Positions 11,881-23,600 of a stretch of DNA of 64,000 bases are shown here, piece by piece (within the stretch, counting starts at the first letter, position 1; every line of letters starts with the position of its first letter). The notes beneath the pieces were generated by a model, which made no database searches, had not been told where the DNA came from, and saw nothing but the letters and a program-made list of their open reading frames with translations. Source of the DNA: Hetaerina americana. Its lineage: Eukaryota > Arthropoda > Insecta > Odonata > Calopterygidae. The stretch covers positions 88,228,552-88,292,551 of the forward strand of contig JAKTNV010000004.1 in NCBI GenBank assembly GCA_022747635.1. Reading direction: 5' to 3'. The position numbers and the translations under genes are program-made.

Positions 11881-13115
11881 GGCATCCAATTTCAAATATT
11901 AATATTTTCTCAACTGTTATACGTATAATTATGTAAAATAATTCAATTAGTTGAGATTAGTACAATTTTGTTCCAGTTAGGTTTTGTGCATCCAGGTTCA
12001 TCGGGTGTGGAGTTTTCGTTGTTTATCTTTGTTTATATTGTGATCTCAAGTTATTGTAGGGAAGGAAGGGTTTCCAAATCTAATAGTACTGCAGCCTATT
12101 CCCCTTTTCGGAATGGTCCAATCTGTTGATATAATGGTTTACCTTAGTAATTTATTTGTTGTCATAAGTTGCATAGAGTGCCCTATATCTTTCTAATATC
12201 CATTTTCTCGCCTTCTCCCCTCATAATCCTTCGGGCAATGGTCCGAAATCCACTATTGAAAGTCTTACTCTCGCATTATCGTGTTAAGATTTCTTCATAA
12301 ACCCATCGACCTTTCTTTGCGAATTTTCTATCTCCTCAATCGATTCCATTTCCAACGGGTCCGAAATATTTGCCAAATCAGACCTCTAAAATGCCACATT
12401 AATGGCCATTTATTGTAACTTATAGCATTATGGTTTATTCACAACCCTGGAAAAATGCTGCCATTCGTGGCCTACGTTTTCTGTCGACACACAAACATGG
12501 ATTCATCAGTGACAACGAACGCCATCAAGAGGGAGAATTAACTTCTCCCGTAATATATGTGGTATTCGGGCTTTTGAATTATGTATCCACATATGGTGCT
12601 AGCAGGAGGCACTCACTATTTGCGCTTCAGCAGCGGGAAAATTAATCTCGTGAGATTTTCGGAAACACTTCCATCGTTGTCTACGCAGGCAAGATTTTAA
12701 TCTCCACCAGGGCGTAAAGTTTTACCAAAGTTCTCGCCTCGGCATACGCCGCCTCAACTCTGGTACTTGGATAAAAACAGTCGCTTCTAGCCCTTCAGCA
12801 ATCTTATCTCTCTCTGCGCGAGCTAATCGACGCTCTAACTCTGGAAAATGAACCAAGGAATTGGTGGTTCTACAATAGTTCTAAAGTTGCTCAACTGAAC
12901 AAGTATTTACGCTGGCATACCAACTGTACGGAGGAGTATATCGTCTTTAAGAGGCAGTAATCATTCAGCGCTAGCGCTTCCAGGAATAAGTACCGATTTC
13001 TACGTTATATTACCATTGCTTTATAAAGCAATTACGTTCCTTTCGCGAAAATGGCATGGCTAACTAGGCTTTTTACCTGATTGTTAAGGGAGGTTACGAA
13101 AAGCCGGAGTCTTTA
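11881..13115. other. Non-coding stretch
   Basis: About 1.2 kb with no recognised feature. The frame at 12430-12645 has an ATG and 71 codons, but no family resemblance. Confidence 0.4.
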
Positions 13116-13118
13116 ATG

Positions 13119-13187
13119 ATCGGTACGATACGATATGTCGGTACGATAGTCGGTACGATAGGTTGGTACGATAGGTCGATACGATAT
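13119..13187. repeat. Degenerate short tandem repeat
   Basis: About five copies of a 12-13-bp unit with core CGGTACGATAGG vary at the edges (CGGTACGATA, TTGGTACGATAGG, TCGATACGATA). The open frame over it is a by-product. It is a minisatellite-like seed array. Confidence 0.7.
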
Positions 13188-14229
13188 AAATATAATAAAT
13201 GGCTCCTATCGCTTACTTCTGACAAAATTATCTGCTCTTTTGAGTTCTTTCAACTCAATGACTTGATCATGACGTGCATCGCTTTCTTGCGTATTCAGGT
13301 CTGCACACTATTTACCTTCCAAATATGTTTTATTTTCTCATTGTGATTTTTTTCACTCCATGCTCCCCCCTCTTCACACAGCTTTCTTGATCATTGACTA
13401 TGACTAATAGTCATAAACATATTTTCATAATTCTTCGATAGAATCGTTTTGCTTATCCCCTTACATTTTTCAACAGATAGATTTAAGATAAGGGATCTCA
13501 AGAAATATGAGGAATCAGAATTACTGCGAGCGATCGCACTAGGGGGGAAATTCTATCGTTTAAAGAAATATTAAGTGTTTTTATGTTTTTACCTAATCCT
13601 TATTGTATTTTATTTCTTGATATAGCAACTCATTTCGAATTTTCAGAAAGGTATTTTGCACTTCGAAACCGTAGTGCTTGTAGCTGTAGTTGAAATCGGC
13701 CCAATTGTTTGAATTATTTTGCATTTTATTGCTAACTATTAAACCTGAAGCTTTAGAAAAATTTGCCATTCGTTTTGCATTCGAGATGTAGAATGCCCTC
13801 TGCCGCGCATGTTAGTGTTGACTTGCAGAGCGCCATATTTATATGGATGAGAAAACTATTTTAATGCAATTTTGGGGCGTTTTTGATGTTCATGTTATTT
13901 TTATTTGACGTTCAATGTATTTTTTTCCAAGATCGATTGTCTTAGTTTTCTTATCTACTCTACTGACCACAAATCTTTCGTCATCCTTCCTGAATAGTAT
14001 TATTAGTTAAAGCCTTCTTTTACTTCGTTGCGAAAAAATATAATCTAATGAATTTGTTCATTTGGCGCACAAAGCATTCTAATTGCACACTTCAAGAGGT
14101 AAGAGGGCTGATAAAGAACTTTGAATTTTTTCTTATTCGAGGGTATTTTCATAAGGGGAAGATTCCAAAACTTAAGTCAACAAAAACTAAACTCATAGAA
14201 GCGATTCGATGAAACCGTAGAAGGAATTA
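13188..14229. other. AT-rich non-coding stretch
   Basis: No gene or repeat boundary is recognised. Confidence 0.45.
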
Positions 14230-14700
14230 AAACTCGGTTGAATGCCTTTCTTTGTCTGTCTGCCGGGAGGGGGAGGGAGGTGGTTCGTTTCCTAGCACTC
14301 CGGATAAATTGAGTTTTTCCAAAAGAACAATCGGGAGGAGGTGGGCAATAAGACGGGCGCGGCGTAATGCGGCCGTTTGCGTGATCTCCAGGTCGCTGAA
14401 CCTCGCGCGCATGAATAATGCACGGCCTGTTTAACAGCGCCCGATCCGTTGAAGGCATGTTAAGCCCCCTCATACGGAAGGAGGAACACTTAATTCGCTA
14501 TTTCTTTGCTACTGGCCGAGGGAGAAAAATACGCGAATGAGAAAGACGGGGAAAAAGATTTGGCTGGGGGGGGGGGGGAAGTGCTGCAGGAGGCATGGTT
14601 TGTTTTCCTGGCACTTAGGGGATTCGTATGGAACACCCGGAGGAGACGTCTGCAGTTTAAGGCCAATCTTTGATCACCCACTCCTCATCCGGTGCCTATA
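14230..14700. other. GC-rich, CpG-containing island
   Basis: The + strand is purine-biased (GGGAGGGGGAGGGAGG and a 12-G run near 14567). Around 14350-14420 many CpG dinucleotides occur, including GACGGGCGCGGCG. It could be an unmethylated regulatory region or promoter, or an old repeat. The frames on both strands are shadows. No transcript evidence is visible in the sequence. Confidence 0.4.
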
Positions 14701-16590
14701 ACACTCGACCGCTTTCCTAGTCGCCCCGTTTAAAAAGGATAGAAAAAATAAGATCAGATTTTCTCCTCATATTTTGATATTCCATTTAATGCCAAGGGAC
14801 GTGCTTCCTTTTAATTCTTTCACAAAACGGCGCATCCATGGTGAAATGAAAGGCAAACTCAACGCGTGGATTGTCTCTATTTGGAATTCGTTCAAAATTG
14901 TTTTAAACTTGGGAGCGTTTTAAAAATATAAGTTGATTTTAAATTCGAGGCTGAAATTTATTCTCATCACCCAGATTACACTTCTTTATAGAATTCGAAT
15001 TGGAATCAGCGGAGGTTTTGCACTATTTTCCTATTTCACAACGAAATAATCCCCAAAAGTTAAACCTCATGCATGGAAAGTGTTTCATTTTATGGATTTC
15101 GATGAAAGTGCTCCAATTTATGTAAAAGAATGAACTCCGAGTTATTGTAATAATTAGACAATATTATTTTTCTCGTATTATTTAACCCTTTTGATGCACA
15201 TGGCCCTTTCCCTGTTGCCTAATAACGTAAGGACTACTCCACGTCCAATCCGCAGGTAGTTTTGCTGCAATACCACCAATACTAGATTGCATGAATTGCA
15301 ATCTGTCAATGCAAAACAGTGGAGCCAATCTGGGTGTGGATCCCTCGAGTGAACTGCGATCTCAATGGAGTTTGCTCAATTATCCACTTGTAAAGGGTAC
15401 TGCGGGACCGTGGTGGCAATTTCGAGATAAAACCGACACTCAATTCCAATCGTTTATTGATCACTATTGACTCGTGGAATCCTTCTCCTTTTAGTTCTTC
15501 TCGGTTCCATTAGCGAAAGTGAGTGTGGTGTCTGAGCATATCGTTTGATGGAGTAAGCTGGAATTTTCCATCCTCATTCGCCAACTCCAGGCAGTAACTC
15601 GAACAACTCACTAGCTCGAAGCATACTCCAGAATCAATTTGAGATTTGCCCCTTTCTGACGGTTTGTCAGAGACAAAGCATTCAATTTTGCTCTATTCTT
15701 CTTTCGTCTTCGGTGTGTTGTTGAGCCATTGCCCGTGACGAATTGGCTCCACGGATAGAAATTTCAAAACCTCACGATACATAACGACGATTAAAAATGA
15801 AAAAGGACCTGCTGAAAACAGTTGTTACTGGATTTCACCCGCAGTTCGTCGTGATGGCCACATGGATCAATGAGTTTTCTTCAACACGTTTTTAGCACGT
15901 TAGGGTAAAAAAGGTAATAACACTGCAAGCATGAAGGATTTTTTATAATGAAAATATATTCTGTGCACGGAAAACATCCTTTTTTGGTTTTCTTTTTTCA
16001 TTTTTCGCAAGAACGAAGGCCGTAGGAGAGCGGGAAACAACATTTAAATCTTGGCTTTCTCTTGGAGCATCAGTAAAAAAAGAATTAAATGCGCGCGCGC
16101 GGGGATCGTGTTCTATTCCCCTTTTAAACTGAATGTATACAACATGACGGTGATCTGAAAGGAGCTGAATATTTGGTCATCACAAGTTAATGGAGTCCTG
16201 GGACATATGTTATATGTACGACTGAGTTGTATCAAGCGCCGTGATAGTTATTGGGTTGAGTGTTCGGCTGCGCACTGAACGGATCAAATCTTGGTGATGA
16301 ATTTGGCAACCCCACATTAATGGTGCGATTTTTTGTGAAGAGAACTAGTTGAAAAGAGAAAAGATAAAATAAACACATAATATATGAGTTATTAGATGAT
16401 TTGAAGAGTTTTTATTCGTAGATATTTGTCTATGGTGTTCTTCGTAATTTATTGGAATGTTAAGAAATTAAAACAACTTGGTAACATTCCATATTATTTC
16501 ATATATAAAAGAACTTGACCTGTTCCATTGCTAACGTATGTTTAATTAGCGATTTTAATCATTTTTACGATGAAACACTTGTTTGTTGAC
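14701..16590. other. Non-coding stretch
   Basis: No gene recognised. A small hairpin, GATTGCA-TGAAT-TGCAATC, lies near 15284-15302, and a short GCGCGCGCGCGGGG run lies near 16091. Confidence 0.4.
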
Positions 16591-16640
16591 TTCGTTGATG
16601 CATCAACGTGGAAACCGGTCAGGGCTTCCTTATAATTGAA
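16591..16640 (+). repeat. Possible Penelope-like end with partial hammerhead core
   Basis: The segment contains TTGATGCATCAACG and then GAAACCGGTC. The GAAACCGGTC string is identical to the core of the fold-back at 54.4 kb. The CTGANGA box is missing or mutated here, so any ribozyme is dead. It is assigned only by the conserved GAAAC..GTC block. Confidence 0.3.
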
Positions 16641-16879
16641 TTTTTGAAATTTTTTATGACTCCAAACTAATCTGAACTTTTACCCTGGATAATACTCTAA
16701 TTAGGAGACCCAGTTTTGTCTGTTCTACCTGTGATTTTCTTCGAGAAAGTGGTTCGGGGGACACGAATTAGAGGCCCTGCCTTGAGTGGATTTGGTAACA
16801 TTGGCACCCCTGGAAAAATCAGCATCTAAATGTGATGCTCACCACTGCGGCAACGTAACTCTAACTCGCTTTTACACGA
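16641..16879. other. Non-coding stretch
   Basis: Nothing is recognised in this short interval. Confidence 0.4.
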
Positions 16880-17270
16880 AGACTCAGCTTAACTTCCGTG
16901 TCCGACGTCAACCTCCCCTTCACCAAGGCCTTTCCGACTTAGCCAAACCACTAGCATCGTTTCTCCACTCACCCTGCCCTCGTCGCATCGCCCCCCCACC
17001 TCTCTCTCACTTCCCTTTGCATTGAGATGCTTCGTTCAAAGCAGGAATGTTCGTCCCTACCCAACCCACCGGTCGCACACACACACACAGCGTGGTGTCC
17101 GAATCCGGGTCCCGAAGGATTTGCATTATTCAATTCGACCCTGCTTGCACTCCAGCCCCAATAGTGCATTGGTGCGGTGGTGGACGCTCAATCCTCGGCA
17201 CTTCATCACCCTGAGTCGAAGTTCGCCTGTCACCTCGACCCGACGCGGGCAGCGGTATTGATTGCCACGA
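16880..17270. other. C-rich, CpG-containing island
   Basis: The + strand carries CCCTTC, CGCATCGCCCCCCC and CGACCCGACGCGGG-type sequence plus a short CA run near 17080. Long frames on both strands are composition by-products. This is another member of the GC-rich island series. Confidence 0.45.
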
Positions 17271-19024
17271 GAAATGTCACGAAGATCAAAAGTCATCGCG
17301 CAAATGCTAAGGACTGTCATTTAGTGCCGTAGTTCTAGATACACCGACTCTTGATACTTCTGATAGCACTGAGAGAAGTATCATAGTTTACCGTTGTTGG
17401 ATAAACGTCAAGTGAAACAAAATGTTACTTATCTATTTTGAAATTGCAATGTCATGAACTAACCTCGTTCGTTAACGAAAATTTGGTGGCATAAGGTATT
17501 TTGGATGAATCCATTTTATCGTCGCCTAATGAGTTTCGTGTTCTTTTAAGAGATTCATTTGTACTGCTTGTGTAGATGTATATAAAATTATTTAATTAAT
17601 GTTTTTGGGCGTAATTTTTAATTAGGGTTAATACGCATTGTCTTTGCGAGTTACCTCGGTATCTAGGAAAACAGGTGGGAAATATTCAAACGTAGATTTT
17701 TTAATGCACGTAAAGAGAAATATATTATTTTGGTGAATAAAGATACAGTCACCGTCTTTGATTCTTTCAATTGTGCTAAGAGACGTGCAAGGGTTTGGTG
17801 GTATACTATAAGGACGTCGAATATGGCAGAGCATATGACTTATCGAATTTGAAATCCTTGTTTTCTGAAATGATCCAGTCTGTACAAGGAAATATCATAG
17901 GATGAGAAATGTAAAATATTTTTAGTCTTCAGGATACTTACTTTCCAATATCCCTGTAAGCCACCGAAGGGCACCTGTCAGCGAGTGCTAGGAACCTAAG
18001 GGTTACAGAAAAATGCACAAATATCTATATTGTATATTCTAATACTCATATTTCTATATTGTATATCCGACCCCGTTGGTTTATTCTATGCCTATACATC
18101 AATGTGATGAGCAATAACAGTATTTGGAGAAAACATTTTGATTATTTCATGAGAGCTGGTTCGGTAAGTTATCAAACGAAGGAAGATTTTACAAAACAAA
18201 TGAAAATTATCTCAGCTAAACGAGCGTGCCAAAAGTATTTTTCATGGGGTTCTATATCAACTCATGATAGTGTCATCTTGTAGTGTTTCCAAGATACGTA
18301 TGCGGAGAACAGTTTGCAGAAAGTGCTAATCATATATTCGCAGTGTTTGTATTATTAAAATTCACTCGTGGAATTAGTTTCTAAAATATTTGTTGTCAAT
18401 TTTATTTCTTTGCACTTATCTTGTAAATACCGTCGACCCTTGACAGTTTTAGGAATGCCACTCCCAAGAGGAATATTTTGCATTTATCTTTATTTTTAAA
18501 ACTCCTCTATTTTTTTAATCTCACAGTCGTTATACAATTTCCGTACTTTTACAGACTTGAATTTTTGTAAGGGTTTTTCTATTGTCACAGTGAGCTCTGC
18601 TATACTGTGGTAAATATTGCATTACGTTGAAAATCATCACCGTAAGAGATAAATATAATGATCTAATTTTTACATATTACAAAATTGTTTTCAGCAAACG
18701 GCAATAATGTCTTTCGCTTCAAATAAGCGTTGATATAATCAAAAGAAAAGATCAGTGCTAACGAAAATGGTTTCACCAACACAATAAAGTCTAAAAGTTT
18801 AGAGATACGAGTCAGTTGCTGGAAATCAAAAACTGACTTTTCTTCCAAATATATCTCGCTTTCGTTCAGCAAATTATGGGTTTGGAAGGATCAAACTGTT
18901 AACCTTTACGTTTTGATCAGCCCCTTTTAACTCTGGAAGGATAAAAAAAATACAGCCGTACCCTAAATAAATCATACGGTTGCTACCCTTTCAACTTTGT
19001 TCTCCCTTCTTGTTTGCTCCTTAG
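17271..19024. other. AT-rich non-coding stretch
   Basis: No gene recognised. Its last 40 bases (18985-19024) are pyrimidine-rich, end in TTAG, and form the acceptor context of the candidate exon that follows. Confidence 0.4.
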
Positions 19025-19152
19025 ACAGTGGTGGTGGCAATGTTAGCGATTCTCTATTTGTTCGACGCGCAACGGGGATCGCTAATGCCTGCCCGCCGTC
19101 GATTCCTCAGTTTACGAGCTCGCCTCATGGTGGAGGAGATGGACACTAATAG
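19025..19152 (+). CDS. Candidate internal exon of an unidentified gene
   Basis: This 128-base segment is GC-richer than its flanks. A pyrimidine-rich tract ending CTCCTTAG precedes it, and AATAG|GTATTT follows, a fair acceptor and donor pair. Frame 1 is open throughout (42 codons plus 2 bases). Its translation starts TVVVAMLAILYLFDAQR, continues with an Arg-rich stretch (residues 24-33), and ends LMVEEMDTN. A second frame (GGGNVSDSLFVRRATG...) is also open until TAA TAG at the border, so the frame is uncertain. I do not recognise the protein. No partner exon was found in the window, which would imply introns of many kilobases. Confidence 0.3.
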
Positions 19153-19879
19153 GTATTTCTAAAGGAGAGCTGAGTGACTTGGAGGTTAGAGGTTTGATCT
19201 TTCGTTGCCTTTCTCCCAGTTTAACCACACTGGAATATATTTGGAATATCTGCAAGGGAATTGATAGGTTACAGCTTAAATACGGATGGTCTGAAAAGTT
19301 TCAGTTGAAATTTTCAGAAAATCTCAGAAAAAAATGTCTTGTGTCTTTGTTAGGTCGGAAATTTTTTAAACCACCCATGTATTCCTTTAGCATATGGCAG
19401 TTCTAATAATACGTAAAAAGATACATTTTCCGTTCGGTCAGTTGACTTACATTTTTGAAGGCTTGTAAATGATTAACCCTTAGTTTGGGATTGAAAGCAC
19501 ATTCACTTAATGAACTCCATTTTCAACTTTTAACAACTGGAAACGTTTATTTTGGGATTTGCGTATGATATTATCCTCGTTGTCGGAGCTGTATAGGGTT
19601 CTAATTCTCTGAAACAATTGTAGTGTTTGTGTCATCATTCGGCCAAATAATTTTTTTATGATAATAAAAATAAAACTTCCTCTGGTATTTTGCGAAAATT
19701 TGCATACATTTTCCATTATTTTAATAAGCTGTTTAAATGATCTTATATCTACCGCGATGGGATAAAATTTGAAGTTAATTTGAGGGAACGGCTATGGTTA
19801 CTTGAATTCATAAAAATATTTAAAATTATCATGCATTAAATGTAATTTTTCATGTTGAGAGAGGATGCGGACCAAAAGA
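19153..19879. other. AT-rich non-coding stretch
   Basis: Nothing is recognised. If the preceding exon is real, this is the start of its downstream intron. Confidence 0.4.
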
Positions 19880-19881
19880 TA

Positions 19882-20634
19882 CGAGGGTCATCCGGAAAGT
19901 AGTACCCGTTCGTGCCGCATGAAGTGCTGACGACGCGAGTAGCCGCTGGACGAGGTCAGATAGCTTCAGTGGCTTGTCTGCCTTCTCTGAGCCAAGTTGC
20001 GTGACGCTAGCATTGCCTGTGTTGTTTCTGTGATTGTTTACAATGTTTAAAAAAATTGAGAACGCCGCCAGTTGTGAAGTGAGGGCAGTGATTAAATTCC
20101 TCAATGCAAGAAACGTTCGCCCATGTGATATTCATCGCCAATTAAAGGAGGTGTATGGAGACAATGTAATGGACGAGTCGTCTGTTCGGCGGTGGTGTCG
20201 CAACTTCAACATGGGGAGGGGGAACACACACGACGATGAGCGTTCGGAGAGACCGTCTGTCATTACAGACCAACAGGTGAGCTCAGTTGACGAATTCGTG
20301 AGGAACGATCGGCGCGTCACAATTGATGACATCTGTGAGCATTTTCCCAATGTTTCTCGAACAATTGTTCATGAAATTGTTAAACACCATCTGCATTATG
20401 CAAAAATTTGTGCAAGATGGGTCCCTCGCGTATCTCAATGAGCTGGCGGCGAAGGACTATGCAGCAGGAATACAGAAACTTGTCACACGTTATGACAAAT
20501 GCCTTAATTTGCTTGGAGATTATGTTGAGAAGTAGTTTAAAGTATCCTCTTTCAAATAAAATTTTTTATGTTTGTTAATATTTACTTTTGTGTCTTTATT
20601 TCACGAACGGGTACTACTTTCCGGATGACCCTCG
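19882..20634 (+). mobile_element. Internally deleted mariner, copy 1 (753 bp)
   Basis: Perfect 33-bp terminal inverted repeats begin CGAGGGTCATCCGGAAAGTA at 19882 and end with the exact reverse complement at 20634. TA target duplications lie at 19880-19881 and 20635-20636. The inside holds the first about 130 codons of a mariner (DD34D class) transposase, then a junction near 20424-20440. After it come the last about 30 codons in another frame (LAAKDYAAGIQKLV, then RYDKCLNLLGDYVEK and stop at 20533-20535) and AATAAA at 20555. The deletion removed the whole catalytic triad region. It is a non-autonomous element needing transposase from elsewhere, and it is almost identical to the copies at 52.8 and 57.6 kb. 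Confidence 0.95.
20043..20441 (+). CDS. Truncated mariner transposase: DNA-binding domain only (132 aa), copy 1
   Basis: The start is the ATG at 20043. An upstream TTG extends the frame by three codons but is not a likely eukaryotic start. Residues 1-55 form the first helix-turn-helix (ASCEVRAVIKFLNARNVRP then a VRRWCRNF recognition-type helix). The ERPS linker follows, in the position of the GRP hook of mariner transposases. A second helix-turn-helix follows at about 85-115 (VTIDDICEHFPNVSRTIV). It ends KICARWVPR plus three deletion-derived residues and a stop. The catalytic D residues are absent. Full-length relatives are about 345 residues. Such a peptide could bind the terminal repeats and compete with transposase, but expression is unproven. 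Confidence 0.85.
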   Translation: MFKKIENAASCEVRAVIKFLNARNVRPCDIHRQLKEVYGDNVMDESSVRRWCRNFNMGRGNTHDDERSERPSVITDQQVSSVDEFVRNDRRVTIDDICEHFPNVSRTIVHEIVKHHLHYAKICARWVPRVSQ

Positions 20635-20636
20635 TA

Positions 20637-20848
20637 CGTTTAAAATTCCGTTTAGAAGGAGATCTGGGTTTTTAAGCTGAGCAAGGATTACGGAAAATGG
20701 ACTAACTCCATTGCGACATGCATACTTAAGAGCGTATTAGTATTAATAGTGCGTACGTTGAGTTGAGAATTCAGTTTTGGGATTATATGGCGTGCTTATC
20801 AAAAATGAGTGTAATTATTTAGAGGATAAAGTTAGATGAAATGTATTT
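20637..20848. other. Spacer
   Basis: Short AT-rich spacer between the mariner and the microsatellite. Nothing else was seen. Confidence 0.5.
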
Positions 20849-20850
20849 AC

Positions 20851-20904
<54 letters not shown>

Positions 20905-21005
20905 GTATATATATGTATATATATGTATATATATGTATATATATGTATATATATGTATATATATGTATATATATATGTATATATGTGTATATATATATAC
21001 AGGTA
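20849..21005. repeat. TA / TATATATG compound microsatellite
   Basis: A (TA)n run leads into about eight TATATATG-type units and back into (TA)n. It is bordered by ACCTGTATATA on the left and TATATACAGGT on the right, so the array with its flanks is quasi-palindromic. The three Tyr/Ile-rich frames over it are not genes. Confidence 0.95.
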
Positions 21006-21504
21006 TATATTTTATATATATAAATTCTCATTCCTAATATTTTAATTTATTTCTTTCCAAAGAGACAAATAACATCTAGTAATTCCTATTTTTATAAATA
21101 TACACTGTTAATTCAATTAAATTTCTCTTTAAGGTACCTATACTTCATAGTGTTTATATAATTATATTTTACTTGTTCTGTGCACCTCATCTTCTTTTAT
21201 CAATTTCTTTTCCCTCTTCATGATATCACTAATCTTGCCAAATATATAGCGATGTTCTTTTTTCACCCAACAAGGCTCAAAGACAGAGTTTTGCCTATGT
21301 TATTACTTTTCTTTCTTTGATCGGATCACAATTATTAAATACCGAGATCCGATTTAACTTTGGTTTAATGGTTCATTTTTTCATATTATTTTACTAAGGC
21401 TTCAAGCGAAATGATCCATATATTTTTATAATTAATAAACTAGGCAAATCAATTGATTTAAATGTATGCCAAGAAATATTTACATAAATACCCCACGATC
21501 TACC
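21006..21504. other. AT-rich non-coding stretch
   Basis: No feature recognised. Confidence 0.45.
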
Positions 21505-21545
21505 AAACTGTGTGTGTGGCAGTGGGTGCAAGCACCAGGTTTCCT
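21505..21545 (-). repeat. LINE 3'-tail fragment
   Basis: GTGTGTGGCAGTGGGTG followed by CACCAG matches the dispersed LINE tail motif best seen at 59.64 kb. No coding sequence is attached. Confidence 0.45.
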
Positions 21546-22439
21546 AAGTGAGGATAAGGGAGAGGAAGGGGCTTATTGAGTTTACGGGGAGGAAGGGGGG
21601 GAAGGAAACCGATTTATATATTTTAATGTATATCGAATGTAAAATAGAAAGTAAAATCATTCAGTGAAGGGGTAAGACATGTTCATTTTCTGCCGACTTA
21701 ATGCATTTTATCACATTTATTGCTAAACATAATTCTATGCGTCTCCTTTCCTGACCACGTGTCCTGTCTTCGTCTTTCTTATTTTATAACCGCTCTTATG
21801 GAGTGAACGGAGGGAAATTTCGATATAAGGGTGATTTTTTAAAATATTGAAACGTTATTTGGTGGTATTCTCTCCCCTATTAATTTAAATCCCAATTTCA
21901 AACACACGCTATTCACAAGCATTTACATAAATATATCTACGTATATACAAGGCGGCATAATGAGGGCAACTTGGTTTCCCGAATGCACAGGCGCGGAGCA
22001 TCGATATGATAGATTAAATTTGGGCCATTTTTCTTATTGCTTCCCTTGTTTCCTTCTCAAAGTTTTCTCTTTCCTTCCAGCATGTCAAGTAAAATATAAT
22101 TAGGTAGGTACTTTCGTGCTTTAAATCCACCATGAAATTTTAGAACGTTAATCTTTATGTACAGTTTGCAGAATCACCTCACGCTTGCCGCCGTCAGGGA
22201 TCACATATTTCCTTTAATATTGCTCGAATGAAACTCCATACCGCCTATTGCGAACAGTTAAGCGAGCGGTTGACGAGTACAAAGAGGTGGGTTCCGTTTC
22301 TAGCATATCCTCGTTACCTTTCACATGGATTGAATCGAGAGAAACTGTGAGAGAAAAGTGTAGGAAGTTTTCTTAATACATAATGAAAGCGGAGCTCGAT
22401 TCCTTTCATCGAGTGGGCGCGGCTTGACGTTGTCTTGAA
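21546..22439. other. Non-coding stretch
   Basis: Contains a purine-rich patch near 21550-21610 (GGGGAGGAAGGGGGGGAAGG) and otherwise AT-rich sequence. No gene recognised. Confidence 0.4.
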
Positions 22440-22960
22440 GGAAACCATTATACGAGCAAACATTTGAGTGTCAATACTCCCCTGTATTACTCTCACCCTT
22501 CTTCCCCCTGCGTTCCCTAGGATGGTTGGTCCCAATCGCGTTCTGTATTCCGCAAACCCTCGACTCGGCATTTATCCACTCCCTTATCGCTTTATATCAT
22601 CCTCAAGCACTCTCTCTCAATGCCTCACATCTCCCTTCCTCCTGCCACCCCGCCATACCCCCTTCCCACTCACCGACCCACACCACCAACTCACCTCTCA
22701 TCCGCCTTTTTCCTTTCCCCACTCTGTTGACGCCCTGAACCAACTTTTCCGGAAGAGTGACTCCCGGGGAGTGTAGCGAAGAAAAGACGAGGAGATGGTT
22801 GAGGGGGCCTGAGGGAAGAAAGGCCGAAGGCTGTGTTGGGGCGTTAAAAATAATCCATGGGGAATGGTATGAGGAGAAAGCAGGGCAGCTTTGGAGAGAG
22901 AAAAGAGAGTGGTGACATCATTTACATACACGAGGTGCCCCGCAAGCCGTTCCACTCCCC
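22440..22960. other. Bipartite island: C-rich then purine-rich
   Basis: Positions 22480-22740 are C/T-rich on the + strand, and 22760-22920 are G/A-rich. The switch near 22750 gives a skew inversion. Overlapping frames on both strands (about 100 codons) are composition by-products. Confidence 0.45.
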
Positions 22961-23600
22961 ATCTGTTAGTTATCATATGTGTAGTTAAAAACAAGTATTA
23001 AAGTTATTCTGGTCGAAAAAAATACGGAAGCAACGTAGTTTATTAAAGGCGTTAAATAAAATTCATAATTTATGTTTTAAGTACGAGCTCATAATACGTG
23101 AGCTAATTTTAGTGCTGAAAATATATTATTAATCTGATGGAAAATTGCTTAAAGTCAGGAGGGTGAGAATTATTCATCTCCTCGACAAGTTATACGCCAA
23201 TTATACTGGTATCTTACAGATCTTACCAATGGTATTGAAAACCTGTCCATTCCATCTCTTTGTTTATGCTAACAGCTAAATGTATAAAACTGCCCAAAAT
23301 TGTGAACGCAGCTCTAGTCTTTATGTAAGATGTTTTGTCATCATGTTTCAACTTCGGCATGCATTTCTAAGTCTTATAATGTATATATTTTCATGTTGAC
23401 TTTTGTGAAATTTAGCATTACTTCAACTAGATTGGATCTAATTTCACGAAAAACGTCATGAGGATACTTAATTGCTGCTTGCGGCGTTAGGTCTGCATGT
23501 ATCCACTAAGAAAATTTGGTACTACCCCCAGAAGATTAAACATGAGACAAGTCCACAAATGTGGCTAAGCTTTGGTGTTGAAAAATTGAAATGCGTTCGG
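22961..23600. other. AT-rich non-coding stretch
   Basis: No feature recognised. Confidence 0.45.

Noticed and set aside
20132..20350. 72-codon minus frame inside mariner copy 1 (repeated in copies 2 and 3)
   Set aside because: It is the antisense shadow of the transposase N-terminal frame and recurs only because the element is repeated.
20819..21045. Tyr/Ile-rich open frames on both strands
   Set aside because: They are simple translations of the TA microsatellite.
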